Below, one piece after another: positions 1 through 10,015 of a stretch of 64,000 bases of DNA (its first letter is position 1; every line of letters begins with the position of its first letter). The notes under the pieces are model-generated. The model was not told where the DNA came from and did not search any database. It saw nothing but the letters and a program-made list of their open reading frames with translations. This stretch comes from an uncultured Candidatus Saccharibacteria bacterium (GTDB lineage: Bacteria > Patescibacteriota > Saccharimonadia > Saccharimonadales > Saccharimonadaceae). Location: NCBI GenBank assembly GCA_947305655.1, contig CAMZEA010000002.1:1-64000 (forward strand), written 5' to 3'. The position numbers and the translations under genes are program-made.

Positions 1-131
1 CCTCCGCAGCCGCCGCCTCCGCCGCCGCCGCCTCCGCCGCCGCCGCCTGCACAAGCGCCGCCGAAAGCCGATCTAGAATGACCTACTGTCGTTCCACCAT
101 AAGGTGTACGTGAAGAATGAATTCTTGCCAT
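1..131 (-). CDS. Glycine-rich protein, N-terminal part, truncated by window edge
   Basis: Reverse complement reads MARIHSSRTPYGGTTVGHSRSAFGGACAGGGGGG...; Shine-Dalgarno AGGAGGT just upstream; GGC/GGA repeat runs off the edge. Confidence 0.6.
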   Translation of the reverse strand, partial: MARIHSSRTPYGGTTVGHSRSAFGGACAGGGGGGGGGGGGGCG

Positions 132-294
132 AAATATACCTCCTAGAGAGAATTTTGGTCATTTTTCTCCGCCCTACCACACAAATTAGCGCGAAGATTT
201 CAAGAAATGGCAAAGAGGCCAATCGTCATAAAAGAACTATGGCTCCCCCATTGCCTTTATAATATAATTTTCTTGATTATTAGTCAATAATCTT

Positions 295-1764
295 TTATTC
301 CCCACTGTCGCCGGAGGAATCCGGGCAGCTGCCACTCTCGGATTTGAGGGTTTTGCTCGAGACGTCCCAATAGGATGTCGAGTAGGTACAGTTGTTCGTG
401 ACGTAGAAGTCTTTTTGGATGCCATTCGCATTGTTCGGATCAGTCATAGCGAGCGCATAGTTTGCAATCGGGAAGTACGTATCGACTAGCTCTACGCGCG
501 CTTCAATGCGACGGAATAAGTCATTCGCGCGGCCAGTAGAGTCGACGGATGGCTGAACATTCGAGAATTGGACGGACGAACAGTTATCGACCATCTGGCT
601 ATCTACTTGAACCTTATCAAACAGCGACTTACTGTTATCGTGGCACTTCCACATCTTCACGCTAACCTCGGTGGAAGGAGCCGCGTATGGGAGATTCAAA
701 ACTAAGAAAGAGGTGGAATAGTTGCGCTCGTTGCCGCCAATTGGGTATGGAACAACGAAGTCGGCCTGGCAGGCGTAGCCGTCAGCCCATTCCTCATTGC
801 CGAGCGTACAATAAACATCAATAGGAGTATTGAAATGCTTGTTTGCAGAGTCAACAATCGCATGCTCAGGAAGGCTATTAGAATAATGATGTTCGTTCTC
901 ATTTAAGTTGCGCGCAGTTTTGAGGTTGGAATTCATGGAAGGACGAAGCAGCAATGTACCGCGGTTGCTTCTGTTACCGCTTTTATCGCTGACATAGAAC
1001 TGATCCATAGTGAAGGTCTGCGCAGTTTGAATCATTGTACTTTGGAGCACTGGCGGGACAATGCCGCTGTAGTTTGCGACAAATGAGTTTTTATATGTAT
1101 CATTCCCTGCGACATATTCGTTATTATTGGAGCGCAGGTCGCCAGTAAGGTTCGTTAGACCATACCATTCGGATTTGAGCGTATTGTCCGGAGCGACCAC
1201 GCGATAATCGTCGGTGCTAAACCACTGGAGCGAGATGCGATTCATGCGGTTCTGCTCAGTTCCATCAATAGCGCGGAGTGGAATAATTTTTGTCGGATTA
1301 TTATCATTAAGAGTGGCAATATAATCGTCCGTAAGCGTATCAATTTTTACGCAAGTATAAGCCTGGTCAAAATTCTGAGCGCTCTTCGTTGCTCCGCTAG
1401 CCGAGCTATTCGTCTGTACCAAGGTTTCGTTTTCGCCCGCGTTGTAGTGGAGAAGCTTGCGGATAATGTCGCAGTCTTTCGCAGTGTTTTCGGCAGCTTC
1501 AACAGACTGGAAAGCGTCAAGATACTCTTGGCAGTTTGAAAGATAGTTGATGTTGTTGAGACAGTTTTGGAAACGAAGAAGAACAATTTTTGCGTCCTCG
1601 ACACCGGCGAGAGACGAGTTGTAAGCCGATTGCGACAGACTGTAGTTAATCGTACGGAGCGATTCCGCAAGCATAATACGAACGAAGCTAAGCGCAATTA
1701 CGCCGAGCAAAGTCGTCGTGAATATGACAATGTAGATTGATGCCGCTGCTTTTCTTGTCTTCAT
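295..1764 (-). CDS. PilX-like minor pilin / type IV pilus-associated protein
   Basis: N-terminal hydrophobic helix (KTRKAAASIYIVIFTTTLLGVIALSFVRIMLAE); next to three prepilin-type ORFs. Confidence 0.6.
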   Translation of the reverse strand: MKTRKAAASIYIVIFTTTLLGVIALSFVRIMLAESLRTINYSLSQSAYNSSLAGVEDAKIVLLRFQNCLNNINYLSNCQEYLDAFQSVEAAENTAKDCDIIRKLLHYNAGENETLVQTNSSASGATKSAQNFDQAYTCVKIDTLTDDYIATLNDNNPTKIIPLRAIDGTEQNRMNRISLQWFSTDDYRVVAPDNTLKSEWYGLTNLTGDLRSNNNEYVAGNDTYKNSFVANYSGIVPPVLQSTMIQTAQTFTMDQFYVSDKSGNRSNRGTLLLRPSMNSNLKTARNLNENEHHYSNSLPEHAIVDSANKHFNTPIDVYCTLGNEEWADGYACQADFVVPYPIGGNERNYSTSFLVLNLPYAAPSTEVSVKMWKCHDNSKSLFDKVQVDSQMVDNCSSVQFSNVQPSVDSTGRANDLFRRIEARVELVDTYFPIANYALAMTDPNNANGIQKDFYVTNNCTYSTSYWDVSSKTLKSESGSCPDSSGDSGE

Positions 1765-1780
1765 GGTTACCCTTATTGTA

Positions 1781-2662
1781 TCATTCTCCGTATTGCTTTA
1801 TACCCGCTTCGCCAGTTGCGCGCGCAGAAAAGTTGAACTTGTTCACCGCGCAGTAATCAAAACCGTTCAACGAAAAGTCGGTGCCGTCGAGGTTCCCCTC
1901 ACCGCTGCAGTAATCGCCATTTGATTGGATATTCACGCCGCCATGGAGAGTCGCAAGGATAAATGAACCGGAGAAGAAAATTTGTTTCGTAGTGTCATTT
2001 TGCGTAGCTGGCAGAATGCGTAGATCATAAACCGCCAAATCGTTTTCGTCGTGGCTAATGAGCTCGACAACATCATCGCTAGATGCAATATCGCTAAGGT
2101 CGAAAGTATACGCACCAGACTTGTGGTCGGTATTGGCAGCAGGCGCAAACGTGTAGCCATCGGCCGCCATCGGCTCATGCGCACAAGCAAAGCGCTGGCG
2201 ATCAACGAAGCGGGCCAAGCGAGGCACAATTGTTTGGCCATCCTTAGTAGTTATCCTAAAGACGTCCGTGGCGTCGTCGTCCTTGCGAAGATTCTCGGCA
2301 GTATTCCAGACATAGCTATAAGCTCCCGTACAAAAGACGCCGGCGGTTTGTTTGCCATTATCTTCTACGCTCAAATAATAATTCGCATGAGCCTCAGCAA
2401 CGGCCTTCGCCGAAACGGACGAACCGCTCGCGTTGTTGGTAACGGCTGGGTTAATTTCAGTGTCAGTAGGAGCGCCATTAATCGTGCGTGTCATATCGGA
2501 GATTATTTCGCGACCAGTCGAGTTAACTGCGCGAAGTGCGAGACCCTTCTGATAGATATTAGTTATACGCATTACGAGCGCAGCAATGCCAAGTAACATC
2601 GTTCCAAGAAATGCCATCGAAAGCATCAATTCGATAATGGTGAAGCCGCGAGTCTTTTTCAT
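1781..2662 (-). CDS. Prepilin-type N-terminal cleavage/methylation domain protein (minor pilin)
   Basis: MKKTRGFTIIELMLSMAFLGTMLLG class III signal peptide. Confidence 0.85.
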   Translation of the reverse strand: MKKTRGFTIIELMLSMAFLGTMLLGIAALVMRITNIYQKGLALRAVNSTGREIISDMTRTINGAPTDTEINPAVTNNASGSSVSAKAVAEAHANYYLSVEDNGKQTAGVFCTGAYSYVWNTAENLRKDDDATDVFRITTKDGQTIVPRLARFVDRQRFACAHEPMAADGYTFAPAANTDHKSGAYTFDLSDIASSDDVVELISHDENDLAVYDLRILPATQNDTTKQIFFSGSFILATLHGGVNIQSNGDYCSGEGNLDGTDFSLNGFDYCAVNKFNFSARATGEAGIKQYGE

Positions 2663-3501
2663 TATTCAAGCACCTCCGGATTATATAGACGAACAACGGT
2701 CGTGAGCGTTGACGGAACTCGAGTACCGGCACTCTGCCAGCAAGTACGAATATAGAAATCATAGTAATCGGAGCGAGCGGTATTTTCACCGTTATCGCCT
2801 TTGTTTCCAGCAACGTCAATCCAAATGCCTTCGGCAGTTGCGATACGGTTATATAGGTTGTTGATATTTTCGCCCTTGTTCAAATCTATACCTTCAGTCG
2901 TGTCGGAGGTGGATCCGCCTTCTTTGCGATATATAATGCGCGGATAAAGCGAAGGATCGGAGAACTTGCCAGGATTATTCTTGTATAATACGGCAACCTC
3001 ATTTTCCACAAGATTATTATAGTTCGAGCCCATGTAGCTATCGACCTTTTGAGGAAGAACCATGCGCGTATTTAAGATGAAGGAATTAAAGTATGCCAAA
3101 TGCCCCGCATCATTCGTCGTAGAGGTTGGATTCAAGTAGGCGGCCTCGCAGCTATTAATATCATTAATGTCAAAACTATTACGACCGTCGCTATTCGCCG
3201 TATCGACGCGTTCGAGCGCAGACGGTTTGTTCGCCTTTTTTACGATTTTATTCCAGAGATATTTGAAGTTACTTTCATCGTTTGTCATTTGACGTTCGGC
3301 GACATAGCTATGATGAATGAAACGAAGAGCCTCAGCCTGAGCGTCAATTTCATTGCGCGCCATTGCTACTTCTAGTGTACGTTGCGCCGTGTTGATGCCG
3401 TCGTTCATGAGATTAATAGACAACAACGCGACGACAGCAAAAATCGAAATAGAAAGCATCACTTCAATCAACGTGTCGCCTCTTCTCGTCATTAGTCGCA
3501 A
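2662..3501 (-). CDS. Prepilin-like protein
   Basis: MRLMTRRGDTLIEVMLSISIFAVVALLSINLM, type IV pilin-like N-terminus; overlaps neighbours in an operon. Confidence 0.8.
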   Translation of the reverse strand: MRLMTRRGDTLIEVMLSISIFAVVALLSINLMNDGINTAQRTLEVAMARNEIDAQAEALRFIHHSYVAERQMTNDESNFKYLWNKIVKKANKPSALERVDTANSDGRNSFDINDINSCEAAYLNPTSTTNDAGHLAYFNSFILNTRMVLPQKVDSYMGSNYNNLVENEVAVLYKNNPGKFSDPSLYPRIIYRKEGGSTSDTTEGIDLNKGENINNLYNRIATAEGIWIDVAGNKGDNGENTARSDYYDFYIRTCWQSAGTRVPSTLTTVVRLYNPEVLE

Positions 3502-4430
3502 CTCTCCTCGTCGTCATCCATATCGACTAGCTCGATGCCGGTCTGCGAATGAGCGTTTTTTACAATACGGATCATGCGGCGATGGTTTGCAAAAGTCTCT
3601 GCGCCATCGTTGTTGACACAAATTTTTACTTCTTCTTGCTTGAATTTATCGGCGCTAATACTGCCATAGACACCAACGCGGTCGAGAACATCAGCAGCAT
3701 AGGCTACGCCGGAATTATTGCTGTATTTTGTATAGTCGACAGGTTCTGTGCCATCCATAATCAGCCCGTCCATAATAAATGTCCGGATTGATCCATTGCG
3801 CGGAGAACGGAAAATTAATAATGTTTTTTGGAAAGTCGATAGGTTGCCGTTTGCGTCTGCTGGGTTCACAAAAGATGTTCCCCACTTCAAGTGCGTCGTC
3901 GACGGAACGTCGACGGTCGAGACTAAACAGTCCGCCGCGTTCTTTGCGCACTGGACGGCAAGATTATTTGCATTAAGCTCTTTTAGGATTTCTAGATCAT
4001 GCTTCGCACTAAGGCCATCGTGGTTTTCCGAATCTTTTAGCGCATCGGCATAATCTTCGCCAATAAGCGTTGTGGTTTGAATCTGGTCGCCATTAATAGA
4101 AACAACCGCGCCATATACGACGCATTGCGTACGACCGCGGCCGCTGTTGTAGGCCTGCGAAATACTCGAGCTATCGAACTGACCGGAAGTTAGGCCGCCA
4201 CAAACGCCCTTTCCATTGTCGCGAAGCTGGACCTGAGTGTCAGAAACAAATGAATATGCGTCACGGAGCGCATCGACGGCATCTTGCACGGCGTCTTTGT
4301 AGCGCTGGTTAGCAATGCTAGAGCCGGTGCCAGCAAGAATTCCGACCAACAAAAATCCGCTCAATGCCAAGAATAGCATCACTTCAATGATAGTGAAGCC
4401 TTTTAGCTTCTCCCTCGAGACGATGCCCAT
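3492..4430 (-). CDS. Prepilin-type N-terminal cleavage/methylation domain protein
   Basis: MGIVSREKLKGFTIIEVMLFLALSGFLLVG; start refined to 4430, where TATAAT lies 6 nt upstream of ATG. Confidence 0.8.
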   Translation of the reverse strand: MGIVSREKLKGFTIIEVMLFLALSGFLLVGILAGTGSSIANQRYKDAVQDAVDALRDAYSFVSDTQVQLRDNGKGVCGGLTSGQFDSSSISQAYNSGRGRTQCVVYGAVVSINGDQIQTTTLIGEDYADALKDSENHDGLSAKHDLEILKELNANNLAVQCAKNAADCLVSTVDVPSTTHLKWGTSFVNPADANGNLSTFQKTLLIFRSPRNGSIRTFIMDGLIMDGTEPVDYTKYSNNSGVAYAADVLDRVGVYGSISADKFKQEEVKICVNNDGAETFANHRRMIRIVKNAHSQTGIELVDMDDDEESCD

Positions 4431-4455
4431 GCTTATATTATACATAAGCATAAGC

Positions 4456-4493
4456 AAAAAAGCACGGTTTTATTGATTCGGACCGTGCTTTTT
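4456..4493 (-). terminator. Intrinsic terminator downstream of rny
   Basis: AAAAAGCACGGT ... ACCGTGCTTTTT inverted repeat. Confidence 0.7.
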
Positions 4494-4499
4494 GACTAA

Positions 4500-6020
4500 T
4501 TATTTAGCGTATTCAATCGCGCGAGTTTCGCGAATGACATTAACCTTGATGACGCCAGGATACTGCATCGTGGCTTCAATCTTGTCGGCAATATCGCGAG
4601 CAAGCTTCAAGGCAGAAAGATCGTCAATCTGCTTTGGCTCGACAATAACGCGGACCTCACGACCGGCGGAAATTGCGTAAGCCTTGTCGATGCCCGGGAA
4701 GCTAGTAGCGACGTTTTCGAGAGCCTTCATGCGCTCAGCAAAGTTCTCTGCGGAGATATTGCGTGCGCCTGGACGAGCAGCGGAGATTGCATCCATGATT
4801 TTCACAATCACAGCCTCCGGCGTGGTCGGCTCAATATCGTTATGGTGAGCAGCAATGGCATGCGTAATGCGTTCATCCATGCCATACTTCTTAGCAAGCT
4901 CGGCGCCAATATCGGCGTGCTTACCTTCAATCTTGTGCGTGACGGCCTTGCCCATATCGTGGAGCAAACATGCGGTCTTCGTAATCTGAACGTCGGCACC
5001 AATTTCTTCGGCAATCATGCCGCCCATGTGGGCCATTTCAATGGAATGAAGAAGAACGTTCTGGCCGAAGCTAGTGCGGAACTTCAATTCACCGAGAAGA
5101 TGGAGAATTTCGTTTGGAATGCCAATGACGCCAACTTCGCGAGCGGCGTCTTCGCCGGCGCGAACAACTTCCTTTTCGATTTCGCGGTTAGCCTTCGCAA
5201 CGGCTTCCTCAATGCTAGATGGATTGATGCGGCCATCCTTCATGAGACGTTCAAGCGCGTAGCGAGCGACCTGGCGGCGAATTGGATCGAAGGAGCTCAA
5301 AACAACCATGCCTGGGGTATCGTCAACGAGAACATCGACGCCAGTAGCGTGCTGAAGCGCCTGAATGTTGCGACCTTCCTTACCAATGATACGACCTTTC
5401 ATGTCGTCATCAGGAAGCTTGAGGCTCGTGACAGTACGATCAGCGGTGACTTCGGAAGACATGCGCTCCATCGTAGTAAGAAGGATGGATTCGGCGGTTT
5501 CTTCAATATGGTCATGAAGAGCTTTTTGCTCTTTGACGACGAGCTCAGTTAAATCATTCTTAATATCACGCTCGGTCATCTGCATGAGCTTTTCTTTGGC
5601 GTCGGCTTTAGAAAGACCTGCGATTTTTTCGAGCTTTTCCTGAGCCTTTTCGCGAATAGCACGGACCTCATCCTTGAGGCTTTCGAGTTCACCTTCTTCC
5701 TTGCGAAGGTTTTCGGACTTCTTGTCGATTTGGTCGAGCTTCTTGTCGAGCAACGTTTCGCGCTCAGCGAGACGATCCTCAGTTTTCTTCCATTCTTTGC
5801 GACGATCGGACTCTTCTTTTTGAGTCTTGTCATGGATTTCGGTCGCTTCTTTTTTCGCACCAAGAACGATCTCGGATGCTTCGTGTTTCGCTTTGCGAAT
5901 TAATTCATCGGCCTTGTTCTGGCCACCTTTTTCTTTTCGTTTGTTCTGTGCGTAGGTAATACCAACGCCAGCACCGGCGCCAACGATAAGCGCGGCAATA
6001 GCAGCAATCACTATCTCCAT
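4500..6020 (-). CDS. rny: Ribonuclease Y
   Basis: N-terminal TM, long coiled coil, KH domain (GRIIGKEGRNIQALQHATGVDVLVDDTP) and HD domain (HDMGKA). Confidence 0.95.
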   Translation of the reverse strand: MEIVIAAIAALIVGAGAGVGITYAQNKRKEKGGQNKADELIRKAKHEASEIVLGAKKEATEIHDKTQKEESDRRKEWKKTEDRLAERETLLDKKLDQIDKKSENLRKEEGELESLKDEVRAIREKAQEKLEKIAGLSKADAKEKLMQMTERDIKNDLTELVVKEQKALHDHIEETAESILLTTMERMSSEVTADRTVTSLKLPDDDMKGRIIGKEGRNIQALQHATGVDVLVDDTPGMVVLSSFDPIRRQVARYALERLMKDGRINPSSIEEAVAKANREIEKEVVRAGEDAAREVGVIGIPNEILHLLGELKFRTSFGQNVLLHSIEMAHMGGMIAEEIGADVQITKTACLLHDMGKAVTHKIEGKHADIGAELAKKYGMDERITHAIAAHHNDIEPTTPEAVIVKIMDAISAARPGARNISAENFAERMKALENVATSFPGIDKAYAISAGREVRVIVEPKQIDDLSALKLARDIADKIEATMQYPGVIKVNVIRETRAIEYAK

Positions 6021-6091
6021 ACAACCTCTTTCTGTGTTGAATAATTAAAAACGAATAATCAAATCCCCCTAAAAATATTTTATCACGCCAA

Positions 6092-6424
6092 CTATTTTTT
6101 TGGTGGAGTAATATTTGCTGGGCGGCCGTATTCTGGCAGGATAATCTCGACTTTTTCGTCCCGCTGATTATAGAGTGGAATTTCTAAATCATGGGCAAGC
6201 GAATTGACGACGGTTGCGCCAATGCGAAGGCCCGTGAAACTGCCCGGACCGGCCATGAATTTGATTGATTCTAAATCATGCCAATCACAGTTGTTTTCCT
6301 GTAATTTGTCGTGGATGAACTTTAGCAAATCGCGCGCTAATTCCCTGCCCGATTCCCATTCGTAATGATTATCATCGAGCTCAAGAATTGCCGTCGAAGT
6401 TGAAGTATCCAAATACATTTTCAT
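6092..6424 (-). CDS. tsaB: TsaB-like tRNA threonylcarbamoyladenosine biosynthesis protein (short form)
   Basis: AGPGSFTGLRIGATVVNSLAHDLEIPLY motif; overlaps tsaE by ATGA. Confidence 0.8.
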   Translation of the reverse strand: MKMYLDTSTSTAILELDDNHYEWESGRELARDLLKFIHDKLQENNCDWHDLESIKFMAGPGSFTGLRIGATVVNSLAHDLEIPLYNQRDEKVEIILPEYGRPANITPPKK

Positions 6425-6825
6425 GCGATTTCTACCTCGCGCGTATTTTCGTCAATGTAATTAATCGTGATGCGATAATGCTCTGCCGGCAAAATGTCCG
6501 CGATGCTCTCGCCCCACTCGACGACCGTAATATTGTTCGGCTCAGAAATTGACTCAGCAAGATCGTCGGCCATCAAACCCGGATCATCCAAACGATAAAA
6601 ATCGTAGTGAGTGAGCGTATATTTTTCGCCTTCGTAAAAACGCGAAATTGTGAATGACGGAGAGCTTATTGGCTCCGTAATCCCAAGGCCTTCTGCAAGG
6701 CCACGCGTAAACGTCGTTTTGCCCGTACCGACATCGCCAATTAGTTCAATCACGGCTGGGGCAGAAAGATTTGCCGCAAAGTTGCGACCAAATGCAATCA
6801 TATCTGCTTCACTGTGAATTAGCAT
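6421..6825 (-). CDS. tsaE: tRNA threonylcarbamoyladenosine biosynthesis ATPase TsaE
   Basis: GDVGTGKTTFTRGLAEGLGI Walker A; SSPSFTISRFYEG; HYDFYRL. Confidence 0.92.
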   Translation of the reverse strand: MLIHSEADMIAFGRNFAANLSAPAVIELIGDVGTGKTTFTRGLAEGLGITEPISSPSFTISRFYEGEKYTLTHYDFYRLDDPGLMADDLAESISEPNNITVVEWGESIADILPAEHYRITINYIDENTREVEIA

Positions 6826-6852
6826 GAATATATTTTACCATATTTTACGAAA

Positions 6853-8112
6853 TTATCCAGGGCGCCAAGTCGGACGGAAGCTATGTTTCGTGATGCGTTT
6901 TAAAATTATTGCGCCAATTATAATTGGGATAAATAGCAGTAGAGCGAAGCGGCTCTTGTCGCCATAGTCAAAAGTGCACCATTTGATGCCGCTGAAATAA
7001 TTCACAATTAAGAGCTGGTATCTCAGAAGTAGGCGCGCAAGGAAACCAAAGACCGGAAACGGAATAATTCCAGCGAGCAGGCTGAGCAACATAATTGCAG
7101 GAATGACCGGCGAGACAAGCAAATTCGCCAGAAGCGCGACGATGGACATGGAGCCAAAATGAAAAATACAAATCGGCAGACATAATAATTGCGCAGCGAG
7201 GCTGACGAGGATAATGCCTGCAATTTTCCCTGGCGGCTTGTCGCCATAAAGAAATTTTAAGATTAGCGGGTACAAAAATATAATTCCGGCATAGGACGCG
7301 AACGAGAGCTGCCAGGCAATATTAGTGAGATAACTCGGATTGATAAGGAGTGAAATTGCGATGAGATAAAGAAGCGAGCGTGCGGGGTGCAGGCGACGAC
7401 CAAAATACCAAGCAAACAACGACATAACGGTCGCAAATCCAGCGCGCATCATGCTCGGCGTAAAACCGGTCACGGAAATATACACGATAATCAGCGCCGT
7501 CGCGCCTGCGAGAGTAGCAAAACGCGAAATTTTGCCGAGATATTTTTTCGCAAAACTCACAACAATGCCTAGATGGAAGCCGGAAGCCACGATTGTATGC
7601 GCAAGACCGACAAGGCGCATTTTTTCGGAAAGATCGGAACTCATTGTTCCTTTTTGGCCGAGTAGGTAGCTAAGCGCTAAGTCCGATTCATCGCCAGCAC
7701 CGATTTGCTCAACAATTCGTCCGCCCAAGGCGTCACGGAGTTTTAGTGCATAATCAGGAGTAGACGGATGGCTTATCGAAACTAATTCTGGCCGATACAT
7801 AAAGGCGGCATAATTTCCAAAGCCTTTTTCGAAAGAGCCGCGGACAGTAATGAGGTCCGATCGTTTTGCCTCAGACCGACGTTCCAACATTACATAGACT
7901 TGAATATCGCCCCTTTCTAGCACGAGTCGGTAATCTGCTTTTTTATATACTACGTCACCAACAAGCACGCCAGTTCATTCAACGACGCGTCCATAAGGAA
8001 GAATGCCCGTCCCATTTTTGGCATATATATTATATATGGTGGAAAAGACGATGATTATGACGGCAGCCACAAGCGGTAATACCGAAAAATGAGGCATACG
8101 AATTCATTTCAT
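6853..8112 (-). CDS. comEC: ComEC/Rec2-family competence protein with in-frame TGA (reading across TGA gives MK*IRMPHFSVLPLVAAVIIIVFSTIYNIYAKNGTGILPYGRVVE*TGVLVGDVVYKK...)
   Basis: Multi-TM ComEC core (LVGLAHTIVASGFHLGIVVSF, TGFTPSMMRAGFATVMSLFAWYFGRRLHPARSLLYLIAISLLINPSYL); the same frame upstream of the annotated start encodes an N-terminal TM segment. Confidence 0.75.
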
Positions 8113-8131
8113 ACATGCTAAAATATAGTAG

Positions 8132-10015
8132 ATGAAGGAGTTATACAAGAATAAGCGTTTTCGCCATATTGTGGCTTCAATTCTTTTTTTGCTCATCGCT
8201 GCACTATTCTTGATGTTCTTCCTAGAATACCGTTATTTTCTCAATGATTTCGGCAAGGCTTGGGACTTTTTCTTTAAGACCCCACAGGTCTTCCTGTTTA
8301 ATGCTTTCCTGCTCTGGCTTCTTTTAATTATTATCTGGGCAATTTGTGGGCGCCCAATTCTATCTGCCTGCATCGGCACGATTGCGTTGCTTGTAATTAC
8401 ATATATTCACATCGCAAAATATAATTCTCGCGGCTACCCGCTCTTGCCTGAAGATTTCCAACTCGCAAGCGAAGCGTCGACTTTGACTAAGTTTGTCGAC
8501 ATTTGGTCAATCGTTCGTTTGGTAATTGCAATTATAATTACCGCCGGCCTATTCTTCGCATTCAGCTACTACTGCGGGAAGAAATTGCACCTCAAATACG
8601 AGAAAGAAAAAGACGAAGGAATTATCAAGCGCCATTTCGTAGTCGCACGTACCCTGATTCTGGCCGCTTCTGTTACGGTTTTCTTGACGTCGACTATTTT
8701 CGTGCGACACAACGAAGGTATTCGTTATGAACCGATCTTCCTAGGCACGCGTTTCACGGCTTGGAATCAGAATCGCAATTATGACGAGAACGGCTTCATC
8801 CTCGGTTTTCTGTACAACTTCCAAAAACTTAGCCTCGACACGCCAAAAAATTACAGCGAAGAGCGCATTGGAAATGCAAAGAAAAAATATGACATCATAG
8901 CGAACTACGAAAACGAGGGCCGCATCAATCCAGCCGATGAAGACGTGAGCGTAGTCGTAATTTTGAATGAATCATTCTTTGACCCGACCGTCGAATTCCA
9001 GGGCAAAAAAATGTCCGATTACTATCGTCACGAAGGAGGCGACATCTTGCCGAACCTTCATCGCATCCAGAAAGAATCCGCATCGGGCAATATGTACACG
9101 CTCGACTACGGCGGCGGTACCGCAAACATTGAGTTCGAGGTGTTTACTGGCCTCTCCAACTTCTGGCTAAATATCGTGCCATATACTTCCCTAATTCCAA
9201 AAGCAGGCAAAGTCCCATCCGTCGCGTCGATGCTCAAAAGCAAAAAGTATGTCACGACTGCGATCCATCCATTCAACGGAGGCATGTACAAGCGCAATAT
9301 TTCACTGAAAAACGAAGGCTTCGACTCGTTCACGACCGAACTGGAAATGGACTATACGGAGCATGACGGCAACTCCGAGTATATTAACGATAAATCGGCT
9401 TACGACCAAACAATAAAAACTCTGCGAGAAGGCGAAGGCAATCAAATGATTGGCCTTATCACCATGCAGAACCATACGCCATACAACGAAGGCAATTACG
9501 AAACTCTAGATTTTACCGTCGAACAGGTCGAAGGCATAACCGACCATCGCAAGAGCCAGCTCGAAACATACTACCAGTCCTTGCATACTTCCGACCAATA
9601 CCTTGGCGAGTTTATCGAAGAGCTTAATACTTTGGACAAGAAAGTCGTCGTTCTGTTCTTCGGCGATCATGCCGCTGGGCTCTTCAATCTCACGAACGAT
9701 TCTGAAGATAAGGAAGTCCGCGATTTGTCTCGCATCACGCCATACTTCATTTATGCAAACTACGACGCAGGCATAAAGGCGGGCGAAGTTCTTCCGACTA
9801 CTACGCCAAACTGCCTCGTGAACACATTATTCAATAAGTTGAACTGGCAAAAAGATAGCTATCTTTATCTCACCGATGCAGTATGCAACGAGCAGCCAAT
9901 CCTCGCAACAACTTATCTCGAAGGCAAAGAATTTGAGATGACCGAAACGCTCGAAGACTACAAGCTACTCACCTACGATATTCTAGGTGGCAAAAAGTTT
10001 TGGTATAGCAAATAA
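8132..10015 (+). CDS. LTA synthase family protein (sulfatase-type phosphoglycerol transferase)
   Basis: N-terminal TM helices; VVVILNESFFDPT, YGGGTANIEFEVFTGLS, TTAIHPFNGGMYKRN, VVVLFFGDHAAGLF. Confidence 0.88.
   Translation: MKELYKNKRFRHIVASILFLLIAALFLMFFLEYRYFLNDFGKAWDFFFKTPQVFLFNAFLLWLLLIIIWAICGRPILSACIGTIALLVITYIHIAKYNSRGYPLLPEDFQLASEASTLTKFVDIWSIVRLVIAIIITAGLFFAFSYYCGKKLHLKYEKEKDEGIIKRHFVVARTLILAASVTVFLTSTIFVRHNEGIRYEPIFLGTRFTAWNQNRNYDENGFILGFLYNFQKLSLDTPKNYSEERIGNAKKKYDIIANYENEGRINPADEDVSVVVILNESFFDPTVEFQGKKMSDYYRHEGGDILPNLHRIQKESASGNMYTLDYGGGTANIEFEVFTGLSNFWLNIVPYTSLIPKAGKVPSVASMLKSKKYVTTAIHPFNGGMYKRNISLKNEGFDSFTTELEMDYTEHDGNSEYINDKSAYDQTIKTLREGEGNQMIGLITMQNHTPYNEGNYETLDFTVEQVEGITDHRKSQLETYYQSLHTSDQYLGEFIEELNTLDKKVVVLFFGDHAAGLFNLTNDSEDKEVRDLSRITPYFIYANYDAGIKAGEVLPTTTPNCLVNTLFNKLNWQKDSYLYLTDAVCNEQPILATTYLEGKEFEMTETLEDYKLLTYDILGGKKFWYSK

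Noticed and set aside
1-60. GC-rich CCGCCGCCT repeat as a possible satellite or CRISPR-like repeat
   Set aside because: Explained as the poly-glycine coding stretch of a truncated minus-strand ORF.
4842-5552. 236-aa plus-strand ORF
   Set aside because: Antisense to ribonuclease Y, which has clear KH and HD motifs.
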